Below, piece after piece: positions 33,505-43,620 of a DNA stretch of 64,000 bases. Within the stretch, counting starts at the first letter, position 1. Each line of letters opens with the position of its first letter. Below the pieces are notes generated by a model that saw only the letters and a program-made list of their open reading frames with translations, was not told the origin of the DNA and searched no databases. The position numbers and the translations under genes are program-made. This DNA comes from JADKFD01 sp050250665 (GTDB lineage Bacteria; Pseudomonadota; Gammaproteobacteria; Xanthomonadales; SZUA-5). Location of the stretch: contig JBFWOF010000009.1 in NCBI GenBank assembly GCA_050250665.1, positions 1 to 64,000 on the forward strand, in the 5' to 3' direction.

Positions 33505-34737
33505 TCAGCCCAGTACCACCCGATTGCGCCCCTGCTGCTTGGCTGTGTAGAGCGCTTCGTCGGCCCGCTTCAAGGCGCTTTCCAGGGTGTCATTGCCGTG
33601 CACCCGGGTCACGCCCAGAGAGGCGGTGACGCGGCCTGCCGGCTCGATCGGTGTGGCCTCGATGGCACGGCGCATGCGCTCGGCGGTAGCCGCCGGCGCG
33701 TCCTCCGACTCAGCGCAGATGGCCGCGAATTCCTCGCCGCCCCAACGCGCAAAGATTTCGCCGCGACCGAGCAGACTGCTGCAGCGGCGACCGACCTCGC
33801 GGATCACCTCATCGCCCGCCGGATGGCCGTGCCTGTCATTGATGGCCTTGAAATGATCGATGTCCATCAGAAGCAGTTGCTGCGGATGACTGCCCTGGGC
33901 AATCACACTGGCCAGGCGATCCTCGAAGGCGCGTCGATTGAACAAATCGGTCAGCGGATCGCGCAGGGCGCGATTTCGGGCCTGAAGCTCGGCCTGGGTC
34001 AACTCGGTCAGGCGGCGCTCGTTCTCGCGCTGCAGGGGAATCAGGATGGTCATCAGCAATGACAATGGCCCGAGCATCATCATCAGTTCCAGTCCACGAG
34101 TCGACTCGCGTTCGTCAGGATGCGCCATCAGATAGATCAACAGCGGCAGGGCCACCAGCAACCACGCGCTGAAACCCAGGCGTAGCGCGGTCTTCGGTCG
34201 GAAGAACACCGTGGTGACCACCAGCAAGCCCACCAGCATCGGGCTCACCGGCGGCAGCATCTCGATCAGTGGTCGGGAGCCCGGCTCAAGGGCGGCATGG
34301 ATGTACCAGACTGCGGACGCGGCCATCAGTCCGATCATCAGTTGGGCGTACACCAACATGGCTGCACGCGCGCGGCGGGGCTGGAGCACGATCACGACCA
34401 GCACGCCCAGATTGATCAGCGTGCCGATCGGCGGGATCACCAGGTCCGGCGGATAGCGTGGGCCCGACAGAACATGCGTCAGCCAGGCCAGCCCCGAGCC
34501 CGACGTTGCCAGCGCTACGGCGAACAGCGCCAGTCTTGCGATGAAGCGCTGGCGCGGGCTCAGCGCAGAGGCATCCGCATTCTCGGCGATCTCCGCCGAC
34601 TCCGTTTGCTGATGCTGATCTCGAGCTTCAATCTTCAAGGGACCAACCCGATGGATGCAACGCTGCAGGAGCATAACGCCGTCAGTCGATATGCGAGCGA
34701 CGCATGGGCTCGTGTCAAACCGATGCACTGACCCCAT
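33505..34737 (-). CDS. Membrane-bound GGDEF diguanylate cyclase
   Basis: Up to 410 residues; no good Shine-Dalgarno marks the start, and starts 21 or more codons later are possible. Five or six hydrophobic helices (about 70-230) form a membrane sensor with no named domain, followed by a short coiled coil (RENERRLTELTQAELQARNR) and a GGDEF domain (about 255-408) with signature DPLTDLFNRRAFEDRL and active-site GGEEF. The inhibitory RxxD site five residues before GGEEF is absent (GRGE), so product feedback is probably lost. It makes c-di-GMP from GTP. It is divergent from the unknown gene to its right. Confidence 0.88.
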   Translation of the reverse strand: MGSVHRFDTSPCVARISTDGVMLLQRCIHRVGPLKIEARDQHQQTESAEIAENADASALSPRQRFIARLALFAVALATSGSGLAWLTHVLSGPRYPPDLVIPPIGTLINLGVLVVIVLQPRRARAAMLVYAQLMIGLMAASAVWYIHAALEPGSRPLIEMLPPVSPMLVGLLVVTTVFFRPKTALRLGFSAWLLVALPLLIYLMAHPDERESTRGLELMMMLGPLSLLMTILIPLQRENERRLTELTQAELQARNRALRDPLTDLFNRRAFEDRLASVIAQGSHPQQLLLMDIDHFKAINDRHGHPAGDEVIREVGRRCSSLLGRGEIFARWGGEEFAAICAESEDAPAATAERMRRAIEATPIEPAGRVTASLGVTRVHGNDTLESALKRADEALYTAKQQGRNRVVLG

Positions 34738-34895
34738 TCGCGCAGATACCGTTTATCGGAAACTTGCTGGTCCCGTGGGACGCCGCTCAGTTGATCTCCT
34801 CCTTGCTTCAGCGTCGCTCAGTCTCGTGCTGTCGCGCGAATCGAAAAAGACTGGGAGACAGGTCGATGACAACAACCCGGACGGGAGGCAACACA

Positions 34896-35870
34896 ATGGC
34901 ATACACCATCGATTCAGCGCTCGACTTCTGGTACGAATTCGATCAGGCCTTCCTGTTCGCAACGTCGCCCGAAGTCGACGGGCTATACGCGACCATATTT
35001 GGACCGAATTTCGCCGCCGATGCCCTGATTGACGCCGTTCGCGACCACCGTGCGGATCTTTCCCAGGTCGTCGCTGGCAAAGAGCCGAGTTTCCAGCGAC
35101 TCGCTGAAATTCAATTGTCGATCATGGATCGTCACTTCCCTGATCCCGCCGATCTGCAGCGGGCCTTTGAGGACTTCGGCCAGGGAATTTTGTTCGACGC
35201 AAAGACCCTTCCTGGTTCCGGCCGCCCCCGGCGCCCTGTCGGCAGATTGATTCACATGATGGATGGCACTCCCGATGATTGCATTGGCTACCACCGCTGG
35301 CATGCCTTCATCCGGGCTGCGGTCGCCGCCGGAGCGGACGCTGGCCGATGGCTTGCCGTCAATCGGCTTGTGGCCCTCGCATGGGCTATCTACTCGGAGC
35401 TGAATCCCCGTGAAGATGCTCCAAACAACCCTCCTCTGGCCACCGCTCGTCTTGATTCGCTCCGCAACGGCTGGTTGTCTGCCGACGAAGCCACGTTGAA
35501 CGAAGCCTTCCTGCACTACACCGGCAAGTTCCCTGCGGGCTATGGAACTCGTCGCGCACGTCAGATTGATGAGGTTCGATACTTGCGAATACAGAATATC
35601 CTGAGCGCTGCAACTTCGAATTCGAACCCGCAACACACCGGTGCTCGTCGGTTCTGGGAGCTTCCGCTCGCGCAGTTCCTCGCGGTCCAGGTTTACGGGA
35701 ACCCATTGATCGCTCCGAAGGGTCCGGGTCGCGGTGCAGCATCTTCTCTGGTCAAGGTATTGCTGGGTACGCTGCCCGGTTTTCCCAGAATGCCCCTGCG
35801 CCGCCCACCGCTGGACGCAGCCGATATCGTCTATATCGAAAACTGGATCGACAATCTTGAGGTGGCCTAG
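34896..35870 (+). CDS. Unknown soluble protein
   Basis: 324 residues from an ATG with GGAGG eight bases upstream; another start ten codons earlier (with GGGAG) is possible. No signal peptide or membrane helix. The protein is mainly helical, rich in aromatic residues and His (DFWYEFDQAFLFATSPEVDG; MMDGTPDDCIGYHRWHAF). Its last ~25 residues (PPLDAADIVYIENWIDNL) resemble the closing helix of proteins that end in a P-P-L/M-x-x-x-D-I-x-x-I-x-x-W-I-D motif, as seen after c-type cytochrome-like domains, but no CxxCH is present. I do not recognise the family. A hairpin terminator follows the stop. Confidence 0.7.
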   Translation: MAYTIDSALDFWYEFDQAFLFATSPEVDGLYATIFGPNFAADALIDAVRDHRADLSQVVAGKEPSFQRLAEIQLSIMDRHFPDPADLQRAFEDFGQGILFDAKTLPGSGRPRRPVGRLIHMMDGTPDDCIGYHRWHAFIRAAVAAGADAGRWLAVNRLVALAWAIYSELNPREDAPNNPPLATARLDSLRNGWLSADEATLNEAFLHYTGKFPAGYGTRRARQIDEVRYLRIQNILSAATSNSNPQHTGARRFWELPLAQFLAVQVYGNPLIAPKGPGRGAASSLVKVLLGTLPGFPRMPLRRPPLDAADIVYIENWIDNLEVA

Positions 35871-35899
35871 ACCCATGCCGTGATCCATACACGGCCCCA

Positions 35900-35929
35900 G
35901 CAGACGCCCGGATTCCGCCGGGCGTCTGC
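35900..35929. terminator. 12-bp hairpin between convergent genes
   Basis: Arms GCAGACGCCCGG and exact complement with a six-base loop, in the 72-base gap between two convergent genes. No T-run follows on either strand, but strong GC arms and position suggest a bidirectional terminator. Confidence 0.6.
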
Positions 35930-35942
35930 CTGATGATGGCGC

Positions 35943-38900
35943 TCAGCGCAGATCGATACGCGTCAGCTGCCAGGTATCGTCGACGGCCCGGGCGCTCCAG
36001 CTCAGCGTCGGTTCCACGGCGAATCCGGTCCAGGGTGCAAGCGTCCATTGGCCGTCGGCGCCGCGACGGGCGAGCGCGTACTCGACCTCATTCTGGCGCA
36101 AGCGCGCATAGACCCGGGCCGCTTCACCGTTTCGGTCCTTGAGCACGAAGACCTTGCGGGCCACACCGTCCAGTATCGCTGCCAGTTCGGCCGTCGGTAG
36201 CCGGATGCTGCCCTCGGGGCCATTGACCTGGGGTGCCTCGAAGCCGTCGGCAAACAGCAGCTCCCGCAAGTTCAGATCGGTGGCCACATTGTTGGACGGG
36301 TTCGGATCTTCGACGGTGGTATCCGCCGGCAGTGTCAGAGTGGCCGTGTTGAGAATCTGCGCAGCGCCGTCTTGCACCGTGCCGTAGTAGCTGTAGTTCA
36401 GCAGGGCGCCAACCGGCAGGCTGGTGACCAGCATGTCGAGATCACCACTGCCACTGGAAGGACTACAGCTGGTGCCGCCGCTGGAATCACAGGACCAACG
36501 CACGGAACTCAATCCCGCCGGGGCCAGATCCTGAACGTGCAACTGCTCGGCGCTGTCGGGCCCGTGGTTGCGCACCTGCACGGTGTAGACGATCAGGCCG
36601 TCCGGCTGGAAGGTCGTTTCTCCATCGGTCTTGCTGATGCTGACATCGGCGAGCGCATAGACCACGGTTGAGGCATTGCCGGTCCCGCCGGACACAGATC
36701 CCAGGTGATTGCCGTCGCTGGGGACAAAACTGGCGCTCACCGACTGCGGGCCCAGCGTTGACCAGCTCAGATCGCAGCCCGGCGTGGCGGTGGGCAGGGT
36801 GTACTGACAACTGCCGTTGCTACCGCTCAGAGTCACCGTGCCGGCGGGTGTGCCGCCACCCGGGGCGGTCACGCTGACGTGCGCTTCGAAACCCGTGGCC
36901 TGATTGATGCGGCTACGGGCCGGTCCGGTCGCGACGACATCAGTCGCAGCCGGATTCACGGCATGACTGGCGGTGCCCGTGCTGTCACCAAATGCGCCGC
37001 TGGCAGGCGTGTACTGTGCCGTCAGTGTGCGGGTACCGGCTGTCAGGCTGCTGAGCGAGCAACTGGCGGTCGACGTTGGCACGGTACTCGGTGTCAGTGC
37101 CACCGGACCGCAGCTGTTGGTGCCCTCGCTGATCGTGACCATACCCAGCGGTGACTCATAGTCTGCGGTTACGGTCACGGATACCGTATAGCTCTCGCCC
37201 ACCACCGTGGTCGTTGGGGACTGGTCGCTGATCGTCGTGGTCGTGGGCTGCTGATCGTTGGTGCAGACCACTGCGACATCGTTGACGTTTGCGCCGTCCA
37301 GGACGCCGCTGTCGTTGGCAATGACACAGGTTTGTGGCGGTCCCACGGGCTGCGCAAGCACGGTGATGGCATAGGTGCTGCCATCGAGCTGCGGGCTGAA
37401 GCTGAATCCGCCATTGGCGGTGAGTGCCAGATCGTCGCTGCCATTGTTCTGCAGCACCACCTGATTGCCATTGAGGCCCGAGAGCGTGCCGCTGACGGTG
37501 TACTGGTTGGTGACGCAGATCACCGCGATATTGACGACGTTGGCTCCGGCCAGCGTGCCCATGCCATTCTGAACGGTACAGGTCTGGCTGAGCCCTGTGG
37601 GCTGGCTGGCGACCGTGATGTCGTAGCTGCTGCCATCATCCTGCGGGTTGAAGCTGAAGCCGCCATTCGCGGTCACGGGCAGGGAATCGCCGCCATTGTT
37701 CTGCAGCACGAGGCCGCTGCCGGCCAGACCCGAAACCGTGCCGCCAGCGCTGAACTGATTGATGACGCAGCTCACCAGCACGTCGGTGACATCCGCCTGT
37801 GCGACTACGCCGCTGCCGTTGCTGACCGTGCAGGTCTGGCTGGGTGAGCCAGGCTGAGCGCTGACGGTGACGTCGTAACCGGCACCTTCGGGCTGCAGGG
37901 CCGGAAATGTGAAGGATCCGTCGGCGGCGATCGGCAGGCCGGCACCGCCGTTGTTCTGCAGGATCAGTCCGGAGCCGGTCAGACCCTGGACCTGACCACC
38001 GATGGCGTGAAAGCTCAATTCGAAGGCGCCCATGTCGCAGGCCGTGCTCTGCGGACGAGCGATCCCACGCTGGTCGGTCGTCACGGCCACGCAATTGCCG
38101 GCGCTGTCCATGGCCGGACTGGTCGCGGCAATCAGCATCGTCGAGGTCAGTCCGCCGTTGTTCGCCAGCGCCGACAGCTGGGGATCGGCCAACGCGCTTC
38201 CGCTGCCGGCGGTGCAGGCCTGGTGGTCCTGGTTTGTGCTGATGTTCTCTTCCACCAGACTCAGGGTCTCGAAAATATTCTGTTCGGCGGCGAAAAGCGC
38301 TGAACTGACAGTGACACCCGGAAACGCCGAATGATTGCAGTCCGAGACCGCAGCGCCAGCCTCGTTGACGGAATTCGCCAGGATGGACGCGTGAATGGAA
38401 AACCTGGACTGAAACCCGTAGATGTCCGGGTTCTGTACCCGGTTGTACGCTGCGCCGCCGGCGGGCTTGGGCCGGCCGCTGCTACCGTTGCCCTGGCCAT
38501 TGCCGACGACATTGCCCGATAGTGTGCTGAAGCTGAGGTCGATGATGCCATCGAGGTTGAAGATCGCCCCGCCGTAGCCGGCGCCCTCTTCGGCCCGGCG
38601 ATTGGCGGCGACCTTGCCGCCGATGGCCTGGTTGCCGCTCCAGGTGGTGTTTTGTGCAGTGACTTCACCGCCGTGGTTGAACAGGGCGCCGCCGAGTCCA
38701 GCGCCACCGCCACCGCTGGGAAAGTGGGTACTGGTCAATAGCAGCACGCCGCCAAAGCCGCCACCGAAGCCGCTCAGTCCGATCACCTGAGAATCGTCGC
38801 CATTCGGATCCCAACCGGCACCTCCGCCGCCACCGAAACCTGCCGCGCCTCCGAAGGTGAAGCTTGATGGCGAATTCAGCCCGAAGGGTTGGGCGCCGCC

Positions 38901-40112
38901 GCCACCCCCAAAGCCGCCGGAGCCGCCGAATTCTCCTGCTCCGAAGGTGCTTTCCCCGCCACCCGCACCGACGCCACCGCCGCCCCCGCAGGACGTGGAG
39001 GGCGCACCACTCTGGCCAAAGCTACCGCCTGCACCCGTGCCGCTGGTGCTGTCGCTGAGGCCGGCGCCGCCACCACCCCCGTCGTGTCCGATGCCGGCGC
39101 AGTCGCCCGGAGGCGATGGCGAACAGATCAGGAAAGAAGTGCCACCGACATTGCCGAGACCGCCGCCGGCTCCCGCGAATACAACCGGGAAGAACTCCGT
39201 GCGCAGGACGGCATTGCCGCCGGCAGCCACGCCGAATCCCGCGCCGCCGCCACAGCCATATTGAAAGAACACGGCATCTGCATCGTACAAGGAGGCACCC
39301 CCGAGCGCCCCGCCGAAAAGGCCAGGCCCGAAGCCGCCGCCATCGGCGCCGTCCCGACCCATGCCGCCGCCGATGCCGGAACGGGGAAATCCTGCCTTGC
39401 CGGATTCGCCACCACGCGCGGTGTTGCGATCGAAGGTGACGCGTTGCAGCTCAAGTCTGCCTTGATTGAAGATCGCGCCTCCCATGCCGCCGCCGCCGCC
39501 GCCCACCGCCCCCGCACCTCCCTGGGCGAGACCGCCTCGCAGGGTCAGGTCACGCAGAACCAGCCGCGCCCGGTCGACATTGCCACGGATCCGGATGCCA
39601 TCGGTCAGGGTCTTGCGCGAGACGAAGAAGAAGCGGAAACGCTGGTTGAGCACGTTGTCGCTGTTGGCCGGTCGTCGCCGGATCAGTGCGCCGTTCCCCT
39701 CGATGGTGATGTCATCGGCAATCGGCGGCAATGCATTCGGTCCGTACCAGTAGTTGTCGGCCGTATCCAGGGTGTAGGTGGTCGCCGACAAGACGATGAC
39801 ATCGGCCTCCGACGTATTGTTGGCCACGCAGATGGCCTCTCGCAGGGTCACGGCGCCATCGGCCTGCGCGGCAGCCAGAGTCGCCCCACCGGTCACCGTG
39901 GTTGCGCCCGGACCCACGTCGACATCACTGTTGGGGGGCAGGCACTGCAACTCGGTAAAGCTGCCCCGGTCCGCAGCCGTTGAAGTCACGGTCAGGGTTG
40001 CGGCTTGCGCCGGGTCTGCCAACAGGAATCCCAACGCAGTGGCGAATGCTGCGGAGCGCCAGGACAGAGTCGACAATGCGCTCCCGATCGGATGGCAAGT
40101 GTTTGATTTCAT
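35943..40112 (-). CDS. Giant secreted beta-helix protein (CSLREA / choice-of-anchor Q) with FADGFE motif
   Basis: 1389 residues. Signal peptide ends near residue 37 (LLADPAQAA). A CSLREA-like N-terminal motif (AVTLREAICVAN) opens a long Gly-rich right-handed beta-helix (about 130-600; GGGGGGMGGAIFNQGRLELQ) closing in the choice-of-anchor Q signature (SPAMDSAGNCVAV; DQRGIARPQ). Three ~75-residue repeats follow (LVLQNNGGDSLPVTANGGFS), then Ig-like domains (about 960-1150), a DUF11 domain (ADVSISKTDGETTF) and the motif LLFADGFE near residue 1290. Unlike other FA[N/D]GFE proteins it continues about 95 residues (EGSIRLPTAELAAILDG...). It follows kinase module 2 on the same strand after 175 bases. 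Probably a surface or released adhesin-like protein. Confidence 0.85.
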   Translation of the reverse strand: MKSNTCHPIGSALSTLSWRSAAFATALGFLLADPAQAATLTVTSTAADRGSFTELQCLPPNSDVDVGPGATTVTGGATLAAAQADGAVTLREAICVANNTSEADVIVLSATTYTLDTADNYWYGPNALPPIADDITIEGNGALIRRRPANSDNVLNQRFRFFFVSRKTLTDGIRIRGNVDRARLVLRDLTLRGGLAQGGAGAVGGGGGGMGGAIFNQGRLELQRVTFDRNTARGGESGKAGFPRSGIGGGMGRDGADGGGFGPGLFGGALGGASLYDADAVFFQYGCGGGAGFGVAAGGNAVLRTEFFPVVFAGAGGGLGNVGGTSFLICSPSPPGDCAGIGHDGGGGGAGLSDSTSGTGAGGSFGQSGAPSTSCGGGGGVGAGGGESTFGAGEFGGSGGFGGGGGAQPFGLNSPSSFTFGGAAGFGGGGGAGWDPNGDDSQVIGLSGFGGGFGGVLLLTSTHFPSGGGGAGLGGALFNHGGEVTAQNTTWSGNQAIGGKVAANRRAEEGAGYGGAIFNLDGIIDLSFSTLSGNVVGNGQGNGSSGRPKPAGGAAYNRVQNPDIYGFQSRFSIHASILANSVNEAGAAVSDCNHSAFPGVTVSSALFAAEQNIFETLSLVEENISTNQDHQACTAGSGSALADPQLSALANNGGLTSTMLIAATSPAMDSAGNCVAVTTDQRGIARPQSTACDMGAFELSFHAIGGQVQGLTGSGLILQNNGGAGLPIAADGSFTFPALQPEGAGYDVTVSAQPGSPSQTCTVSNGSGVVAQADVTDVLVSCVINQFSAGGTVSGLAGSGLVLQNNGGDSLPVTANGGFSFNPQDDGSSYDITVASQPTGLSQTCTVQNGMGTLAGANVVNIAVICVTNQYTVSGTLSGLNGNQVVLQNNGSDDLALTANGGFSFSPQLDGSTYAITVLAQPVGPPQTCVIANDSGVLDGANVNDVAVVCTNDQQPTTTTISDQSPTTTVVGESYTVSVTVTADYESPLGMVTISEGTNSCGPVALTPSTVPTSTASCSLSSLTAGTRTLTAQYTPASGAFGDSTGTASHAVNPAATDVVATGPARSRINQATGFEAHVSVTAPGGGTPAGTVTLSGSNGSCQYTLPTATPGCDLSWSTLGPQSVSASFVPSDGNHLGSVSGGTGNASTVVYALADVSISKTDGETTFQPDGLIVYTVQVRNHGPDSAEQLHVQDLAPAGLSSVRWSCDSSGGTSCSPSSGSGDLDMLVTSLPVGALLNYSYYGTVQDGAAQILNTATLTLPADTTVEDPNPSNNVATDLNLRELLFADGFEAPQVNGPEGSIRLPTAELAAILDGVARKVFVLKDRNGEAARVYARLRQNEVEYALARRGADGQWTLAPWTGFAVEPTLSWSARAVDDTWQLTRIDLR

Positions 40113-40287
40113 GGCTATCTACGGTTCTCCCCATGGACGCAGGCTGCGGGCGTGAATTCACGGGGTTCGCACGATGCCGCCTGGCACCCGGCTGGCCGAG
40201 CAAACCCCGTGCAGATAGGCGCAGAAACCAGGAGAAAATGATCAACCGTCGAAAATGCCCGCAGTCCACGGGCCGAAAGTCCGTGGA

Positions 40288-43047
40288 TCAGAGCGAATCG
40301 AGCAGTGCCAGCGACGGTGCCGGTGGATTCAGTTGCAGGGTCAGCACGGCCCGCGCCTGGGCGCCGAGGTCTTGCCTTTCATCACTGCCTGCGGCAGACA
40401 GCAGCGCCGCCTGGAGCAAAGCTCGTCCGCAGTCCGGATGCTCGCCGCGAGCTGAGTCCTGATACAGCCTTGCGGCATCGAGGAATGCATCGCGCGCGGC
40501 CGGGATCTGCTGCATCGCCAGCAAGGCTCGGCCTTCCAGCCAGCGCCATTTGGGTCGATCCGGCGAAGCGGAGTCTGCTGCCGCCATCAGCGCGTGGGCC
40601 TGCTCCCATTCGGCCTTTGCCCGTGCCCCCTGATTCCGGGTGGCGGCGAGTCGGGCCAAGAGTAGCAGGGCCTCTATGCGCTGCGGCGCCCTTGCCAACG
40701 CGCTCCGCAGTTGCTCGAGTTCATCCATGCCAACTGCTGATGCGTGTGTCTCCGCGATCACCATCATCAGGGCCAGGCGCATCGTCAGCGTACGCTGGTG
40801 AGTGGGCCCCAAGGTGGATCTGGATAGTGCAATCGCCTCCTCGAAGCGCCGGGCAGCCTCGGCGAAATGCTCGGTTTCATGAGCCAGCAAGCCGAGGGCA
40901 TTCAGGCGCAGCGCATGATCCGGGCTACCGGCATCGCCGGCCGCTTCAGAGACCGCCAGCGAATGCCGCAGCAGGGGCTCGGCCTCGGTCAGTCGCCCTT
41001 GATTGAGATACAGGCGGCCCAGATTGGCGTAGCTGCCACTCAACTTGCTGTGTGGTTTGGGAAACAATTTCTCCGCGACCGCTACCGCCTCGACAAGATA
41101 CGGTTCCGCGTCGGTGGCCCGGCCCAGGCGGTCAAGCGTGATGCCCAGCCAGCCGAGCAGGGCCAGGTGTTCGAAGGTGTCGCGTTTACCGGCGGCGAGG
41201 TGACCCTGATAGGCCTGCTGGAAGGTATCCAGCGCGCCGGCCAGATCGCCACGGGCGCTCAGGATGGCGCCCAAGGTCACCCGCATCGCGGCATCGTCTC
41301 CGGCCGGATCCCCGGCCGCCTGCAGGACGGCCTTGGCCTGAAGTCCAAGTCGGATCAAGCGTGCGGCTTCGTCGAGTTCGCCGTGGCGCTGCGCATTGGC
41401 GGCCCAGGCGGAATACAGCCCGGTCGATTCCCGTGCCCTGTCCAGCGACGCCGGCAGCTGGTCAAAGGCGGCGCCCGCCTGCTCGAACAAGTCGTCAGCG
41501 TCACCGAAGCGACCGTCACGACTGGCGATCTGGCCGCGCCGCGACATCATCTTCACCCAGCGCAGATCGCCCTTTGCCCCCTGCGCTTCGATCAACTCCG
41601 TGGCCTGGACGAAGGCGCGATCGGCCAGATCGCGGCGGTCCAGATGCAGCAGCAGATCGCCGAAACTGCTCAGCAGCTGATAGTGGGCATCCGGGTCGAG
41701 GTGGGTGGCGCCCTGCAGCAGGTCCAGCTGCTCGACGACCAGATCGGACACGCGCGGTTCTTCGCCGCGGTTCAGACTGGGGTTGCTGCTGTCAAAGGCC
41801 CTGAGCAAGAAATCGCGCATGGCCCCGGCGCGGTCGCGTTCGACTTCGGCCCGGGCCGTGGCCTGTTCCGCCGCGACGCGCAGCGCGGTTTCGCGCCAGA
41901 GCCAGGTCGATGCCGCTGTCAGGACGAGCAAAGACACCGCCAAGGCCCAGCGATGGCGTTCCATGGCTCGCTGCAGCACATGGAGGCGACGCTGCCGAAA
42001 CACCGAGATCGGTTCGCGCCGACGCATGCGATCGAGCTCATCAAGCACGTGAGACATGCTGGCGTAGCGCTGTTCCGGCAGCGCCTGGCTGGCCTTTTCG
42101 CCGATGGCACGCAGTTCCTCGCGATAGCGAGGCTGGACCATCTCCACACAATCCAGTAGCAGCCGACCCAGGGAATAGATGTCGGTGGCGGCACTCGGAG
42201 GTTGATTGTTGCGCGTTTCCGGTGCTGCGTAGCCCGGGCTGTACCAGCCGCTGCCGGAGGTCTCCAAGGCGGTCTCTGCCCCAGCGACCAGACCCGCCTG
42301 CAATTGGGCGGCGATGCCGAAATCCAGCAACTTGATGCTCAGGCCTTGTGGTGTGCGGCACAGCAGCACGTTTTCCGGCTTGATGTCGCGGTGGACGATC
42401 AGCTGGCTGTGGACATGGCCTATCGCAGCGCACAGATCCTGCAAATGGCCCAGCAATTGCTGGCTGTCGAGCCGGTAGTGGCGGGCGGCTGCCACCAGGG
42501 GAAGGCCATCGAGCAGCTCCATGACGAACCAGGCTTCACCCTCATTGGTAGTGCCACCGTCGAAGATGCGGATGATGTTGGGATGGTTCAGACGCGCCAT
42601 CAGTGCGCGTTCGGCGGCGAACAGCGCATTCAGTTCGGGGCGGACGCGATCGCCGCGAACCACCTTGAGTGCTGCCTCGAGTTCGAATTCGCCGTCGTCT
42701 CGCGTTGCGCGGTAGATTTCGGCCATACCACCGTAACGAATTCGGGAGAGCAGACGATAGCGGCCAATCGTCTCGCCCGATCGATTTCGCGGTGCCGCCG
42801 AATCGCGCGCGAAATCGCTGATGGCGCTGCCCACACCGGTCATGTCGACTTCGGCCTGTTCCAGCATGCGCTTGAGCAATCGCGCCTGACGGGGGTCGTC
42901 AGCCAGCTGCCTGTCTACCCAGGCCGCACGCTCCTCAGGCCGCAGTTCCAGCGCCTGGTGAAACAGCGCTTCGAGGGCAGCCAGCGACTCGGCCGGACTC
43001 TTGCCGGGCGTGGCGGCTGAATCTGTTGCCGGACCGCGACCGCTCAT
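40288..43047 (-). CDS. Membrane Ser/Thr protein kinase with TPR region (module 2)
   Basis: 919 residues. Kinase domain about 95-345 with glycine loop RIRYGGMAEIY, ATP Lys128, HRDIKPEN (219-226), DFG (242-244) and APE (275-277). Membrane helix at about 367-384 (WALAVSLLVLTAASTWLW). The ~530-residue C-terminal region is helical with TPR-like repeats (LSGSYANLGRLYLNQGRLTE; LRLNALGLLAHETEHFAEAA), expected outside the cytoplasm. Its ATG overlaps the stop of the sigma gene by four bases, so the two are translated together. The glycine loop lacks the usual third Gly (YGG), which may change nucleotide affinity. Downstream lies the giant CSLREA protein. Confidence 0.92.
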   Translation of the reverse strand: MSGRGPATDSAATPGKSPAESLAALEALFHQALELRPEERAAWVDRQLADDPRQARLLKRMLEQAEVDMTGVGSAISDFARDSAAPRNRSGETIGRYRLLSRIRYGGMAEIYRATRDDGEFELEAALKVVRGDRVRPELNALFAAERALMARLNHPNIIRIFDGGTTNEGEAWFVMELLDGLPLVAAARHYRLDSQQLLGHLQDLCAAIGHVHSQLIVHRDIKPENVLLCRTPQGLSIKLLDFGIAAQLQAGLVAGAETALETSGSGWYSPGYAAPETRNNQPPSAATDIYSLGRLLLDCVEMVQPRYREELRAIGEKASQALPEQRYASMSHVLDELDRMRRREPISVFRQRRLHVLQRAMERHRWALAVSLLVLTAASTWLWRETALRVAAEQATARAEVERDRAGAMRDFLLRAFDSSNPSLNRGEEPRVSDLVVEQLDLLQGATHLDPDAHYQLLSSFGDLLLHLDRRDLADRAFVQATELIEAQGAKGDLRWVKMMSRRGQIASRDGRFGDADDLFEQAGAAFDQLPASLDRARESTGLYSAWAANAQRHGELDEAARLIRLGLQAKAVLQAAGDPAGDDAAMRVTLGAILSARGDLAGALDTFQQAYQGHLAAGKRDTFEHLALLGWLGITLDRLGRATDAEPYLVEAVAVAEKLFPKPHSKLSGSYANLGRLYLNQGRLTEAEPLLRHSLAVSEAAGDAGSPDHALRLNALGLLAHETEHFAEAARRFEEAIALSRSTLGPTHQRTLTMRLALMMVIAETHASAVGMDELEQLRSALARAPQRIEALLLLARLAATRNQGARAKAEWEQAHALMAAADSASPDRPKWRWLEGRALLAMQQIPAARDAFLDAARLYQDSARGEHPDCGRALLQAALLSAAGSDERQDLGAQARAVLTLQLNPPAPSLALLDSL

Positions 43048-43613
43048 CTGGCGTCGTGGATCTGGGCAAGAATCCAGCTGCGCGCAAAGCTCAGTTCGCG
43101 GCCGAGGGTGGCCGGAGACAGCCCGGTGAGTTCAGCCATTTCTGATCGGGTCAGGCCACCGAAATAGTGCATCTCGACGATTCGGGCCTTGCGCTCATCG
43201 GCCCGGGCCAGGTCGTCCAGCAGGGAATCGAGTTCCAGCAACTGCACCGCATCCTGCTCGAAACCACTGCCCTCATCGCAAGGCAGGGTAATCCTCATTG
43301 GACGGCTGCCCCGCTTGGCCGCCTGCTTGCGACGCGCGCGATCGACCAGAACGCGGCGCATGGCTCTGGAGACCATGCTGACAAAGTGCTGGCGGTCGAT
43401 CAGCGGCAGGGTCAGTCCGGACAGCCTCAGATAGGCCTCCTGCACCAGATCCGCCGGTTCCAGCGTGACCGACTCGCGCTCGCCGCGCAGGTGGCGCTCG
43501 GCGATTTCCTCCAGCAGCGGAAGGATGGTCGTGTTCCAGAACTGCACGCCTGAGACGTCGTCGGCGTCACCAGCCGTTGATGCTCCGAGCTCGTCACTGG
43601 AATCGCGATTCAT
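43044..43613 (-). CDS. Kinase-linked ECF-type sigma factor (module 2)
   Basis: 189 residues from MNRDSSDELGA; an earlier in-frame start would overlap DUF2256. Region 2: TLEPADLVQEAYLRLSGL with QHFVSMVSRAMRRVLVDRAR (about 65-110). Region 4: ARIVEMHYFGGLTRSEMAEL with SPATLGRELSFARSWIL (about 140-185). It overlaps the kinase start by four bases and begins seven bases after the DUF2256 stop, so it may be transcribed with the photolyase genes as well as from its own promoter. No anti-sigma gene is present. Confidence 0.9.
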   Translation of the reverse strand: MNRDSSDELGASTAGDADDVSGVQFWNTTILPLLEEIAERHLRGERESVTLEPADLVQEAYLRLSGLTLPLIDRQHFVSMVSRAMRRVLVDRARRKQAAKRGSRPMRITLPCDEGSGFEQDAVQLLELDSLLDDLARADERKARIVEMHYFGGLTRSEMAELTGLSPATLGRELSFARSWILAQIHDAR

Positions 43614-43620
43614 GGCGATA

